Source: Nocardioides sp. Root140 (GTDB lineage: Bacteria > Actinomycetota > Actinomycetes > Propionibacteriales > Nocardioidaceae). From it: 64,000 nt of DNA. This document shows positions 1 to 8,272 of this stretch, in pieces. Every line of letters begins with the position of its first letter. Positions within the stretch are counted from its first letter, which is position 1. Below the pieces are notes generated by a model, which was not told the origin of the DNA, did not search any database, and saw only the letters and a program-made list of their open reading frames with translations. The DNA is taken from assembly GCF_001426745.1 (NCBI RefSeq), contig NZ_LMFI01000010.1, forward strand, positions 376,884 to 440,883. Direction: 5' to 3'. A program made the position numbers and the translations under genes.

Positions 1-346
1 CGGGCAACTCGGCGAAGTGTTCTCGAACCAGGAACTTGGGCACCACCATGGCCCAAGCGTCGGTGACCAGCTCGGTCATCTCCTCGAGGTCGAGCGCATC
101 CATGCGGGCCACCACCCAGTGGAAGCGCAGGTCCGACTCGCGCGGCAGCTGGAACTTGTCGGGCTCGCTCTCGACCAGGGCGGTCCGCTCATCCTTCGGG
201 AACCCGAAGCCCATCAGGCTTCCGTCCCGGGAGAACGAGACGTAGACGATCTGCTTGACCCGGAACTTCACCCGCCCGTGGATGAAGTGCTCCGTGGTGC
301 GCGGCAGGGTCAGCGCCAGCTGACGCACGTCCTCGACCGTGACCAT
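1..346 (-). CDS. MmcQ/YjbR-like protein, partial (C-terminus outside window)
   Basis: Reading the minus strand from an ATG at 346 gives 115 codons that run off the left edge, so the C-terminus is missing. The product starts MVTVEDVRQLALTLPRTTEH and continues with a pattern typical of the small MmcQ/YjbR (DUF419-like) family: a helix with ALTLPRTTEH, a basic strand pair (VKFRVKQIVYVSFS), then an acidic segment and a C-terminal helix ending near the window edge. This family adopts a CyaY-like fold and has no settled biochemical role. The start is supported by an AGGA sequence about nine bases upstream of the ATG. It is transcribed in the same direction as the SpoIID gene and lies about 56 bp downstream of that gene's stop. 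Confidence 0.75.
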   Translation of the reverse strand, partial: MVTVEDVRQLALTLPRTTEHFIHGRVKFRVKQIVYVSFSRDGSLMGFGFPKDERTALVESEPDKFQLPRESDLRFHWVVARMDALDLEEMTELVTDAWAMVVPKFLVREHFAELP

Positions 347-402
347 GAGCCGATCCTGCCCAACGGTCCGGTCCACCGCAATGGACTTTCCGTCGCCTTC
401 GA

Positions 403-1686
403 TCAGTCGAGAACAGAGGTGTCCGCCGCGTCTTGGGGAAGAGCCGACCTCGAGGTGGCCGTCTTCCGCGGAGCGGCTGCGGCGGCGAAGCTGACCCAGG
501 TCGACTTCAGGCCGAGCCTCGAGCGGAACTCGTCACCGCCGATCGTCACGCTGCGGGTGCCGCCGACCAGGGTCATCCGCTCGATGCGACCCTGCCACTG
601 GCCGTGCCCGTCGCGACTGGTCACCCGGATCTGGCGCAGGTTGCCGATCGTCGGCCAGGCCTTCTCGATGCGCGACACGTCGAGCTCGATTCGCCAATCA
701 TGGTTGGCGTTTCCGGACCAGTCGTCGTACGGGTCGGCCTTGGCGGGCAGGTAGGGGAACTGGTTCGCCGAGGTCCAGCCGCCGCTGCTCGAGCCGAACT
801 GGGTGAACGCCGGAGCCCCGGCGTAGGTCAGGATCCGTCCCCGGGTCGCGTCGACCGCGGCGTTCGAGGCGGGGTGCTCGCGCGAGTAGCCGCCGTACAC
901 CTGGCACGAGGTGGTGTCGCAGATCTGGTAGTGCTTCGCGCGCGGGTGCTGCTTCTCGTACGACGCGTAGGTGCGGGCCGCGACCGCCTGGGCCTGTACG
1001 GCGGCAGGGGTCCAGGTGGCCGGCATCTCCGCGGGGATCACGCCCTTGATGTACGCGTCGATGTCGAGCGCGTTGACCGTGTCGACGTCCGTCGACCCGG
1101 CGCGCGGGAACGCCGCGATGAGACGACCGCGATAGAGCACCGACGTCGACCCGTAGCGGAGCCGGATCGGCAGGCCGGAGGCGTAGAAGCTGCCGGTGCC
1201 CGCGAAGATCCGCCACACCGTCCAGGTGTCGCCGCTCCGGAACTCCACGCGGGTGCGGGTGCGCGTCGTTCCGCGCAGCCGCCACTGGCCGGTGCCCTTG
1301 GCCGGCAGTGTCCAGCCCTTGTGCTGCGCGTGGCTGCCCACGCGCAGGCCGGCTCGAGCGTCGACCACGACGTCCGGGCTGGTGTCGGCGCTGACCAGCA
1401 CCGTGACCAGCCCGCTGCCGTTGGCGACCTTCGTGCCCGGGTAGTAGAAGGAGGTGATCTGCTGCCAGGTGAGGCCCTGTCGAGCGGCACCCTCGGCGCC
1501 GTACTGCGACATGCCGTGGCCATGTCCGTAGCCGTGCCCCACGATCGCGATCTTGCCGGTGCTGGGCATGGGGTAGCGCTGGTCGACGGTGACCGTGCGC
1601 GCGCTGCTCGGCGCGATCGCCGTGGTGAGGACGAGCGCTCCGATGGCCAGTGCGCCGGCGACCAGGGCGGGGAACGTGCGCCGCAT
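403..1686 (-). CDS. Secreted SpoIID/LytB-domain protein
   Basis: A 427-residue exported protein. Residues 1-30 form a signal peptide (MRR followed by a hydrophobic stretch ending near SSA). Residues 50-58 (GHGYGHGHG, followed by MSQYGA) and the later core around residues 190-330 (AYIKGVIPAEMP, AVAARTYA, the Cys-containing CDTTSCQVYGG, and TQFGSSSGGWT) match the SpoIID/LytB domain. In sporulating firmicutes this domain is a lytic transglycosylase on denuded peptidoglycan. Actinobacterial homologues are usually cell-wall-associated proteins of unproven activity. An ATG at 1704 is also in frame, but the ATG at 1686 has GGAG about six bases upstream and begins directly with the signal peptide, so it is preferred. 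The gene is divergent from the Gly-rich membrane protein gene. Confidence 0.85.
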   Translation of the reverse strand: MRRTFPALVAGALAIGALVLTTAIAPSSARTVTVDQRYPMPSTGKIAIVGHGYGHGHGMSQYGAEGAARQGLTWQQITSFYYPGTKVANGSGLVTVLVSADTSPDVVVDARAGLRVGSHAQHKGWTLPAKGTGQWRLRGTTRTRTRVEFRSGDTWTVWRIFAGTGSFYASGLPIRLRYGSTSVLYRGRLIAAFPRAGSTDVDTVNALDIDAYIKGVIPAEMPATWTPAAVQAQAVAARTYASYEKQHPRAKHYQICDTTSCQVYGGYSREHPASNAAVDATRGRILTYAGAPAFTQFGSSSGGWTSANQFPYLPAKADPYDDWSGNANHDWRIELDVSRIEKAWPTIGNLRQIRVTSRDGHGQWQGRIERMTLVGGTRSVTIGGDEFRSRLGLKSTWVSFAAAAAPRKTATSRSALPQDAADTSVLD

Positions 1687-1807
1687 GGGGTGCTCCGGGA
1701 TCATTGGGACAGGTGGAAACGAGAGTGACCATTGATCCCAACACGGACGATTGCGGCCTGTCCACGGAACCCTGTGAATTACAGACCCGTAGTTTCGGCG
1801 GCGTTGC

Positions 1808-1813
1808 TAGCGT
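1808..1813 (+). promoter_or_regulatory. -10 box of a leaderless promoter (TAGCGT)
   Basis: TAGCGT ends six bases before the ATG at 1820. This TANNNT plus 6-7 nt geometry places the transcription start at or next to the start codon, and no Shine-Dalgarno sequence precedes it. Confidence 0.6.
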
Positions 1814-1819
1814 GGGTGC

Positions 1820-2755
1820 ATGGTGTGGATCATGCTCCTCCTGGCGGTCCTGGCGGTGGCCGCACTCGTGGCGACCCAGCAACGCAACCGCAAGGAACTC
1901 GTGCGCACCAAGGAAGACGCGGTGACCAAGGTCAAGCGGGTTGCCGAGGAGGACGTCACCCGCTTCGGGGAAGAGCTCCAGGAGCTCCACATCGACACCC
2001 TCGCCACCGAGCTCGATGTCCCCATGCGGCAGGACTACCAGCGCGCGCTCGACTGCTACGAGGACGCCAAGTCCTTGCTCGACGACGTGCGCACTCCCGA
2101 AGACATCACCGCTGTCACCCGCACCCTCGAGGACGGCCGCTATGCGCAGGCCTGCGTGCTGGCTCGCCAGGACAACCAGCCGCTCCCCCAGCGCCGACCC
2201 CCGTGCTTCTTCAACCCGAGGCACGGACCCGCGCAGGCCGACGTGTCCTGGGCGCCGCCGGGCGGCATCCCGCGCGAGGTGCCGGTCTGTCTCGCCGACG
2301 CCGAGCGTGTCGAGGCCGGCGCCGAGCCCGACGTACGCCGCGTGCGCGACGGGTCCCGCATGGTGCCGTGGTACCAAGGCGGCCCGGCCTACAGCCAGTA
2401 CGCCAACGGCTACTACGGCTCCTACGCGATGAACGGACTGTTCCCCGGCTTCCTGATCGGGTCGATGATGGCCGGTGTGTGGAGCCCCGACGTCACCAGC
2501 GGTGACGGTGACTTCTCCGGCGCCGACGGCGGCGGAGGCGAGGACTGGTCCGCCGGCGGTGGCGACGGCGGCGGTGACGGCGGCGGTGACGGCGGAGGCG
2601 ACGGCGGCGGCTTCGACGGCGGCTGGGGCGGCGACTCCGGTGGTGGAGACGGCGGAGGCGACGGCGGAGGCGACGGTGGCGGTGGCTTCGACGGTGGCTG
2701 GGGCGGCGACGGCGGCGGCTTCGACTTCGGCGGTGGAGACTTCGGCGGCTTCTGA
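1820..2755 (+). CDS. Membrane-anchored protein with Gly/Asp-rich tail, unknown function
   Basis: A 311-residue protein of unrecognised function. Residues 1-18 form a single hydrophobic helix (MVWIMLLLAVLAVAALVA) followed by a charged, coiled-coil-like region rich in K/R/E. A middle region of about 150 residues is soluble, contains two cysteines (DCYEDAK, RYAQACV) and resembles a small helical domain. A Tyr/Gly-rich segment (YSQYANGYYGSYAMNG) follows, then from about residue 225 a low-complexity tail built of GDGGG and FDGGWGG units ending in FGGGDFGGF. The tail is coded by GGC/GGA/GAC repeats that could expand or contract by slippage. The start sits behind a leaderless -10 box. The AAA ATPase gene begins 21 bp downstream on the same strand, so the two may be functionally linked. 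Confidence 0.7.
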   Translation: MVWIMLLLAVLAVAALVATQQRNRKELVRTKEDAVTKVKRVAEEDVTRFGEELQELHIDTLATELDVPMRQDYQRALDCYEDAKSLLDDVRTPEDITAVTRTLEDGRYAQACVLARQDNQPLPQRRPPCFFNPRHGPAQADVSWAPPGGIPREVPVCLADAERVEAGAEPDVRRVRDGSRMVPWYQGGPAYSQYANGYYGSYAMNGLFPGFLIGSMMAGVWSPDVTSGDGDFSGADGGGGEDWSAGGGDGGGDGGGDGGGDGGGFDGGWGGDSGGGDGGGDGGGDGGGGFDGGWGGDGGGFDFGGGDFGGF

Positions 2756-2776
2756 CCCACCTGCCAAGGTGGCACC

Positions 2777-3505
2777 GTGAAGTTCGACCAGCCGCCCGTG
2801 GTGCGGATCAGCCGCGACCCCGACGATGACCTGCCACCGACCGAGTGGCCCGCCACGATTCCGGCCGTGGCACAGCTGCTGGCCCGAGGGCTCGACCTCC
2901 CGCCGGGCGTGACCTTCCTCGTCGGCGAGAACGGCTCCGGCAAGTCCACACTGGTCGAGGCGGTCGCTGTTGCCTACGGGCTCTCACCCGAGGGCGGCAG
3001 CGCCCATGGCCGGCACGAGACCCGCACCACCGAGTCACCGCTGCATGCCAGTCTCCGGATCCAGCGCGGCATCGGCAGTGGACGCTGGGGATTCTTCCTG
3101 CGCGCCGAGACCATGCACGGGTGGTACACCTACATGGACGAGCACGGCGGACCCAATGACGCCGACTACCACGCGATGAGCCACGGAGAGTCGTTCCTCG
3201 AGGTGCTCAGGCGCAAGTTCTCCTCACCCAGCTTCTACTGTCTCGACGAGCCGGAGGCGGCATTGTCCTTCGGGTCGACGCTGACGTTGATCCGGGCGCT
3301 GCACGACATCGCGGCCGCGGGCGGCCAGGTGCTGTGCGCGACGCACTCCCCCGTCCTTGCGGCGATGCCGGGGGCGCGCATCATCGAGGTCGGCGACTGG
3401 GGGCTGCGCGAGACGACGTGGGACGAGCTGGAGCTGGTCCATCACTGGAAGGCCTACCTCGACGCCCCGATGCGCTACCTGCGGCACACCCTGGCCGACG
3501 ACTGA
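2777..3505 (+). CDS. AAA/ABC-type ATPase (RecF/SMC-like predicted ATPase)
   Basis: A 242-residue soluble ATPase. The Walker A motif GENGSGKST is at residues 50-58, a Walker B segment (FYCLDEPEAALS) lies near residue 155 and an H-switch (ATHSPVLAA) lies about 40 residues later. This layout is that of the small predicted ATPases related to ABC and RecF/SMC head domains. Such proteins act in DNA repair, toxin-antitoxin or defence contexts, or alone. No membrane segment, coiled-coil arm or nuclease partner is visible here, so no specific role can be given. The GTG start is preceded by CAAGGT six bases upstream, a weaker form of the leaderless -10 pattern. It follows the Gly-rich membrane protein by 21 bp, which suggests co-transcription. 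Confidence 0.8.
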   Translation: MKFDQPPVVRISRDPDDDLPPTEWPATIPAVAQLLARGLDLPPGVTFLVGENGSGKSTLVEAVAVAYGLSPEGGSAHGRHETRTTESPLHASLRIQRGIGSGRWGFFLRAETMHGWYTYMDEHGGPNDADYHAMSHGESFLEVLRRKFSSPSFYCLDEPEAALSFGSTLTLIRALHDIAAAGGQVLCATHSPVLAAMPGARIIEVGDWGLRETTWDELELVHHWKAYLDAPMRYLRHTLADD

Positions 3506-3524
3506 CGCCCGCCCGGCACCACGC

Positions 3525-4955
3525 TCAGACGTTGTGCAGGCGGCGCGCGGCTTCCGCGATGGAGCCCGACATCGACGGGTAGACCGTGAACACCTGGGCC
3601 ACCTGGTCGGCGGTGAGCGCCTCGGCCACCGCGATCGAGACCGGGTGGATCAGCTCGGACGCGCGCGGACCGACCACGACGCCACCGACGACAGTGCCTG
3701 TTCCGGGACGGCAGAACAGCTTCACGAAGCCGTCACGCACACCCTGCATCTTCGCCCGCGGGTTGCCCGAGAGCTTGAGCATCACGACCTCGGCGATGAT
3801 CTCGCCATCGTCGACCGCCTTCTGCGAGCAGCCGACGGTGGCGATCTCGGGCGCGGTGAAGACGTTGGAGGAGACCTTGCGCAGGTCGAGCGGCGCGACC
3901 GCGTCGCCGAGGAAGTGCCACATCGCGATGCGACCTTGCATGGCGGCGACCGAGGCCAGCATCAGGACGCCGGTGCAGTCGCCCGCGGCGTACACCCCGC
4001 GCGCCGACGTGCGCGAGACCTTGTCGACCTTGATGAACCCGCCGTCGTCGACCCGAACGCCGGCCTCCTCGAGTCCGAGGTCCGCGGTGTTCGGGATCGA
4101 CCCGAGGGCGAGGATGCAGTGCGAGCCCGTGACGCTACGACCGTCCGTCAACGTGACGGTGACGGTGTCGCCGTCACGGGTCACCGACTCCATGCGCGAC
4201 TTCGAGAGCACGTTCATGCCGCGCCGCTTGGAGACGTCCTCGAGGACGGCGGAGGCGTCGGCGTCCTCGCCGGGCAGCACCCGGTCGCGCGAGGAGACGA
4301 GGGTGACGTCGATGCCCAGGGCGAGGTACGCCGAGGCGAACTCGGCGCCGGTGACACCCGAGCCGACCACGATCAGCTTCTCCGGCTCCTCGGTGAGGTC
4401 GTAGACCTGCTCCCAGGTGAGGATGTGCTCGCCGTCAGGCTGAGCCGAGGGCAGGGTGCGCGGTGCGGCACCGGTGGCCACGAGCACGGCGTCGGCCTCG
4501 ACGGTCTGCTCGCTGCCGTCGGCGGCGGTCACCGCAACCGTGTGGCTGCCCGCGTGTGACGCGACGAGGCGCCCGCGGCCACTGACCACCTTGACGCCCT
4601 CGCGCTCGAGGCGCCTGGCGATGTCGGCGGACTGGTCGGCGGCGAGGCGCAGCACCCGGGCGTTGACCTTGGCCAGGTCGACCTTCACCTTGCTGGCCAC
4701 GTCGCCCTCGGAGTCGAGGAACGTGACCCCCAGCTCCGCGGCGTCGGCCACCTCGGTCATCACCTCGGCGGTGGCGATCAGGGTCTTGCTGGGCACGCAG
4801 TCGGTGAGTACGGCGCTGCCGCCGATGCCGTCGGAGTCGACCACGGTCACGTCGGCGCCGAGCTGCGCGGCCACCAGGGCCGACTCGTAGCCGCCGGGTC
4901 CGCCGCCGATGATGACGACTCGTTCGGGCGAGGACTGGTGCTCGGAGCTGGCCAT
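3525..4955 (-). CDS. lpdA: NAD(P)H quinone dehydrogenase, LpdA type
   Basis: A 476-residue flavoprotein of the pyridine nucleotide-disulfide reductase family. The FAD-binding motif VVIIGGGPGGYESA is at residues 13-26, a second Rossmann motif (LIVVGSGVTGAEFA) binds NAD(P)H mid-protein, and YAAGDCTG marks the FAD-contacting segment. The redox-active region reads GGSAVLTDCVPSKT, so the first cysteine of the usual CxxxxC disulfide is absent and only one remains. That is the hallmark of the mycobacterial LpdA (Rv3303c) group, which reduces quinones rather than lipoamide. The ATG at 4955 follows GACAAT by six bases, again close to the leaderless pattern. The gene is convergent with the AAA ATPase gene, 19 bp apart. 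Confidence 0.9.
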   Translation of the reverse strand: MASSEHQSSPERVVIIGGGPGGYESALVAAQLGADVTVVDSDGIGGSAVLTDCVPSKTLIATAEVMTEVADAAELGVTFLDSEGDVASKVKVDLAKVNARVLRLAADQSADIARRLEREGVKVVSGRGRLVASHAGSHTVAVTAADGSEQTVEADAVLVATGAAPRTLPSAQPDGEHILTWEQVYDLTEEPEKLIVVGSGVTGAEFASAYLALGIDVTLVSSRDRVLPGEDADASAVLEDVSKRRGMNVLSKSRMESVTRDGDTVTVTLTDGRSVTGSHCILALGSIPNTADLGLEEAGVRVDDGGFIKVDKVSRTSARGVYAAGDCTGVLMLASVAAMQGRIAMWHFLGDAVAPLDLRKVSSNVFTAPEIATVGCSQKAVDDGEIIAEVVMLKLSGNPRAKMQGVRDGFVKLFCRPGTGTVVGGVVVGPRASELIHPVSIAVAEALTADQVAQVFTVYPSMSGSIAEAARRLHNV

Positions 4956-5026
4956 GGCTTCATTGTCGCAGCCAGAGTTGCCGCGCCGCGTGCCGGACCG
5001 TCAGGCGCGGGCGCCGGGCGCGATCC

Positions 5027-5383
5027 TCAGACGTGGGCCGAGGACCAGAACACCGCGACGGCCACGTTGACCACCGACAGCGCGAGCAGTCCGTAGAACA
5101 GGCCGTCGGGAATCCTCGGCTTGCGAAGGTTGGCCATCACCAGCCCGAGGATGACCAGGCCGATCACCAGCTTCACGCCGATCTTGGCGTGGTTGACGTC
5201 GCCGTCGCCTGCCTCGAGTACGCCGACCAGGGCCAGGCCGGCGAGGAACGCCGTACCGGCGCCGTCGCGCATCGGCCCGTTGACCACCTTGTCGACGGCG
5301 CCCATCTGGGAGAGCAGGCCACCGATCAGCGCGGCGAAACCGAGGATGTGGATGAAGAGAAGCACCAGCCGCAGGGTTTCCAT
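5027..5383 (-). CDS. Small four-helix integral membrane protein
   Basis: A 118-residue membrane protein with about four hydrophobic helices: residues 5-25 (LVLLFIHILGFAALIGGLLS), about 45-57, 67-85 (IGVKLVIGLVILGLVMANL) and 95-115. A charged loop (NHAKIGVK) precedes helix three. Similar short proteins are common in actinobacteria and unannotated, and I cannot assign a function. The ATG is seven bases downstream of TAGGAT (minus strand), a leaderless promoter. It stands 71 bp downstream of the lpdA start and 42 bp from the end of the stress-protein gene, all on the same strand. Confidence 0.7.
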   Translation of the reverse strand: METLRLVLLFIHILGFAALIGGLLSQMGAVDKVVNGPMRDGAGTAFLAGLALVGVLEAGDGDVNHAKIGVKLVIGLVILGLVMANLRKPRIPDGLFYGLLALSVVNVAVAVFWSSAHV

Positions 5384-5390
5384 GGCCGGG

Positions 5391-5396
5391 ATCCTA
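5391..5396 (-). promoter_or_regulatory. -10 box of a leaderless promoter (TAGGAT)
   Basis: On the minus strand TAGGAT is followed by seven bases and then the ATG at 5383. It lies just beyond the stop of the upstream stress-protein gene. Confidence 0.55.
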
Positions 5397-5425
5397 CGTG
5401 GCCCTGGAGCCGGCGCGGTCGGGTG

Positions 5426-6088
5426 CTACTTCTTCGGAGCGGTCTTCTTCGCGGCGGTCTTCTTGGCCGGCGCCTTCGCGGCGCTCTTCGCCGGCGCCGT
5501 CTTGGCGGGTGTCGTCTTGGCTGGCGCTGCCTTGGCAGGCGTCTTCTTGGCAGGCGTCTTCTTCGCCGGCGTGGCGGGCTTCGCGTGCACCGCCTTGCGG
5601 GCCGCGTTCTTCGCCGCCTCGCGCCTGCTGCCACGCGGCTTCTTGGCCGGACGCACCACCAGCACAGGGCACGGGGCGTAGTGCTGCACCCGTTGCGCCG
5701 TACTGCCCATCAGCACGGTGTCGCTGAGCCCGCGCCCTCCGGCTGCGATGACGACCAGGCCGGCGCCGTACGTCGTGGCGGCCTTGATGATCTCGTTGGC
5801 CGGCGAACCGCTGCGGACCCGCTTGTGCACCTTGGCGCCCCATCCGTCGAAGACGGCCGCGATCGTGTCGACCGCGTCGATGGCAGCCTGGCGCGACGAG
5901 GTGTCCTCGCCCGGGTCCTTGGCTCGCTTCGACGTGGACAGGTCGTTGGCGAACGCCACCGCGGCCAGGGGGCGGATCACCGCCACGACCGAGACCTCGG
6001 TGACCTTGGCGGGATCGGCGAACGACTTGAACTGCTTGGCCGCAGTCAGGGACTGACGCGAACCATCTGTGGCGATGACGACGTGCAT
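5426..6088 (-). CDS. Universal stress protein with histone H1-like Lys/Ala tail
   Basis: A 220-residue protein with two parts. Residues 1-145 form one UspA domain: MHVVIATDGS at the start, and the ATP-binding G-2x-G-9x-G(S/T) motif near residue 125 (GGRGLSDTVLMGST). From about residue 150 the sequence becomes a basic, proline-punctuated tail with repeated PAKKT/PAKTA units, like histone H1 C-termini and the tails of actinobacterial HU-type proteins. USP domains bind ATP or cAMP and respond to stress, and such tails bind DNA. Combining them suggests a nucleoid-associated stress factor, which is inference. A longer frame opens at 6247, but the ATG at 6088 begins exactly at the Usp fold and has GGGAG upstream. 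Confidence 0.85.
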   Translation of the reverse strand: MHVVIATDGSRQSLTAAKQFKSFADPAKVTEVSVVAVIRPLAAVAFANDLSTSKRAKDPGEDTSSRQAAIDAVDTIAAVFDGWGAKVHKRVRSGSPANEIIKAATTYGAGLVVIAAGGRGLSDTVLMGSTAQRVQHYAPCPVLVVRPAKKPRGSRREAAKNAARKAVHAKPATPAKKTPAKKTPAKAAPAKTTPAKTAPAKSAAKAPAKKTAAKKTAPKK

Positions 6089-6219
6089 GGTCACTCTCCC
6101 GGTGCTGGAATCGATGGACGTCAGCAATTGCGCGTCCTTCATCGGACCGTGACACCGCGCGAATGTCAATGATGCGCCACTGGACAGGCGTGTCGTCGTA
6201 CGCCGAGTCGGCGCCCGAC

Positions 6220-6864
6220 CTAGAGGAGCCTGCGGTCGTTCGCCCATCGGGTCAGCTCGTGGCGCGAGGAGAGCTGGAGCTTGCGCAGCACCGAGGACAT
6301 GTGGGTCTCGACGGTCTTCACGGAGATGAACAGCTCCTTGGCGACCTCCTTGTAGGCGTAGCCCCGGGCGATCAGGCGCATCACCTCGCGCTCGCGTTCG
6401 GTGAGCCGGTCGAGGTCCTCGTCGACGGCGGCGACCTCGATGGAGCCGGCGAAGGCGTCGAGCACGAAACCCGCCAGCCGTGGGGAGAACACGGCATCAC
6501 CCTCGGCCACGCGCTTGATCGCGGCGACCAGCTCGGGACCGGTGATGGTCTTGGTGACGTAGCCGCGGGCGCCGCCCCGGATGGTGCCGATGACGTCCTC
6601 GGCGGCGTCGCTGACGCTGAGCGCCAGGAAGCGGGTCTCGGTGGTGCCCAGCTGGCGCATCACCTCGACGCCGCCGCCTCCGGGCAGGTGCACGTCGAGG
6701 AGCACGACGTCGGGCCGGTGCTCACGGATCGCGGCGACCGCGGTCGGCACGTCCTCGGCGTCCGCGACGATCTCGAGCGCTCCGGGGGCTGCGGCGCCGG
6801 TCAGCTCGGCGCGCACTCCGGCGCGGAACATGGCGTGGTCATCGACGATCACGACTCGGGTCAC
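6220..6864 (-). CDS. LuxR/NarL-family response regulator
   Basis: A 214-residue two-component response regulator. The receiver domain covers residues 1-120, with the acidic pair in VVIVDDHAMFR, the phosphoacceptor Asp in VVLLDVHLPG near residue 55 and the conserved Lys in VTKTITG near 105. The C-terminal LuxR-type helix-turn-helix (LTEREREVMRLIARG ... SVKTVETHMSSVLRKL) occupies about residues 150-205. The ATG overlaps the stop of the kinase gene by four bases (ATGA), so the two are translationally coupled. With a PspC-domain kinase and divergent PspC proteins, it resembles LiaR/VraR-type cell-envelope stress regulators. It probably controls the adjacent PspC operon. Confidence 0.92.
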   Translation of the reverse strand: MTRVVIVDDHAMFRAGVRAELTGAAAPGALEIVADAEDVPTAVAAIREHRPDVVLLDVHLPGGGGVEVMRQLGTTETRFLALSVSDAAEDVIGTIRGGARGYVTKTITGPELVAAIKRVAEGDAVFSPRLAGFVLDAFAGSIEVAAVDEDLDRLTEREREVMRLIARGYAYKEVAKELFISVKTVETHMSSVLRKLQLSSRHELTRWANDRRLL

Positions 6865-8129
6865 GACTTCTCCTCCTGCAGGGGCATGCCCAGCACCACT
6901 TCGGTGCCGGCACCCGGCGTACTACGGATCTCGGCGCTGCCACCGTGGCGTTCCATGCGCGCCACGATGCTGCCACGGACACCCTGCCTGTCCTCGGCCA
7001 CGGACGACGGGTCGAAGCCGACACCGCGGTCCTTGACGTAGATCTCGACGCGCGAGGGCGACACCTCGGCGTACACGTCGATCTTGCCGGTGCCGGCGTG
7101 CTTGGCCGCGTTGGTCATCGCCTCGCGGGTGGCGTGGACGATCGGCGCGACGTGTTCGTTGACCGGCACGTCGCCGACCACGACGGTCTCGACGGTGGCG
7201 CCGTAGGTGTCCTCGACCTCGGCGGTCAGGGCCCGCAGCGCGGCGGCGATGGAGGCGCCTTCGTCCTTCTGCTCGGCGAACAGCCAGGTCCGCAGGTCGC
7301 GTTCCTGGGCGCGGGCGAGACGAGCCACGGTGGCCGGGTCGTGGGCGTTGTTCTGGATCAGGGCGAGGGTCTGCAGCACCGAGTCGTGCAGGTGCGCTGC
7401 CACGTCGGCGCGTTCCTGGCTGCGCACCCGCTCGGCGCGTTCCTGGCCGAGGTCGGAGGAGAGCCGGAAGACCCACGGCCCCACCACGAGCGCCAGACCG
7501 ACCACACCGAGGAAGCCTGCGACGACGATCTCGCGGGCCACGTCGAGACGGCCACCGGTCAGGGCGAAGACACCGAGCCCGGAGAGGATCAGGGCACCGC
7601 CGGCGAAGATGCGGGCGTACGACGCCCAGGTGCGACTGCCGAACATGGCCTTGACCGGGTCGAGCCGTTCGGAGGAGTCGAGCCAGCGCTCGCGTTGTGC
7701 CTCGTCGGCCTGGCGCCAGATCAGCGCGACGCCGACGATGCCGAGCACGACCGGCCAGAAGAGGGCTCCCCTCCCGAAGACCGACTCGACCATGATCACG
7801 ATGCCGAAGGCCAGTGCGCCCAGGGCGATCGTGGGTCCCATGTCGGCCATCCGGCGAACCCGGCCCGGACGCTTGCCCGAGCGACTGGCCGAGGCCAGGC
7901 CCGGCGCCTCGTCGCTGAACCGCTCGTCGGTGGGCAGCACCATCCAGAGGCCGGCGTACATCGCGATGCCCATGCCGCCGAGCGCCGCAGTGAGGATGAA
8001 CGCCACGCGCACCCAGACCACGGGCAGGCCGAGGTGACGCGCCAACCCGGCGGCGACTCCACCGAGGTAGTTGTCGGTCGAGTCGCGGGTGGCCCGTCGT
8101 ACCTCGTGGTGGGGGGCAGTGCTCGTCAT
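6861..8129 (-). CDS. PspC-domain sensor histidine kinase (LiaS-like)
   Basis: A 422-residue membrane histidine kinase. An N-terminal PspC domain spans about residues 10-70 (YLGGVAAGLARHLGLPVVWVRVAF, with a following helix ending WMVLPTDE). Further hydrophobic helices between about residues 100 and 220 form the membrane sensor part. The phosphoacceptor box of the HisKA_3 family (ADVAAHLHDSVLQTLALI) is near residue 245, and a HATPase domain follows (EAMTNAAKHAG, DRGVGFDPSS). PspC-plus-HisKA_3 kinases pair with NarL-type regulators and sense envelope damage. A start at 8168 is possible, but 8129 begins right at the PspC region; neither has a strong ribosome-binding site. It is divergent from a second PspC-domain gene. 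Confidence 0.88.
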   Translation of the reverse strand: MTSTAPHHEVRRATRDSTDNYLGGVAAGLARHLGLPVVWVRVAFILTAALGGMGIAMYAGLWMVLPTDERFSDEAPGLASASRSGKRPGRVRRMADMGPTIALGALAFGIVIMVESVFGRGALFWPVVLGIVGVALIWRQADEAQRERWLDSSERLDPVKAMFGSRTWASYARIFAGGALILSGLGVFALTGGRLDVAREIVVAGFLGVVGLALVVGPWVFRLSSDLGQERAERVRSQERADVAAHLHDSVLQTLALIQNNAHDPATVARLARAQERDLRTWLFAEQKDEGASIAAALRALTAEVEDTYGATVETVVVGDVPVNEHVAPIVHATREAMTNAAKHAGTGKIDVYAEVSPSRVEIYVKDRGVGFDPSSVAEDRQGVRGSIVARMERHGGSAEIRSTPGAGTEVVLGMPLQEEKS

Positions 8130-8272
8130 CGTGCAGCAATCGTCACACAGTGCGGGCGCGCGGACCATGAGGCGAACCCCTGACCCGACCCTGAGCCGAA
8201 TTGCCCTGCAACGGCAAGAGATCAGGGTTGTTCCCGATGGTGCCGGGCGTGAGCAGGCCTCAGGCTGGAGAC
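8130..8272. promoter_or_regulatory. Divergent promoter region of the PspC module
   Basis: This gap separates the kinase/regulator operon (minus) from the PspC operon (plus). It contains the inverted heptamers ACCCTGA and TCAGGGT about 26 bp apart, plus a further CCCTGA copy beside the first. They are plausible binding sites for the adjacent NarL-type regulator. This is inference from position and symmetry only. Confidence 0.35.

Noticed and set aside
433..1728. Long plus-strand open frame of 431 codons opposite the SpoIID gene
   Set aside because: It is Arg/Gly/Ala-rich with no domain, lies wholly antisense to a gene with a clear signal peptide and catalytic domain, and is the usual by-product of high GC content.
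2550..2755. Frameshift or repeat expansion breaking the Gly-rich gene
   Set aside because: The frame remains open to a proper stop and the Gly/Asp/Phe pattern is regular, so it is a genuine low-complexity tail.
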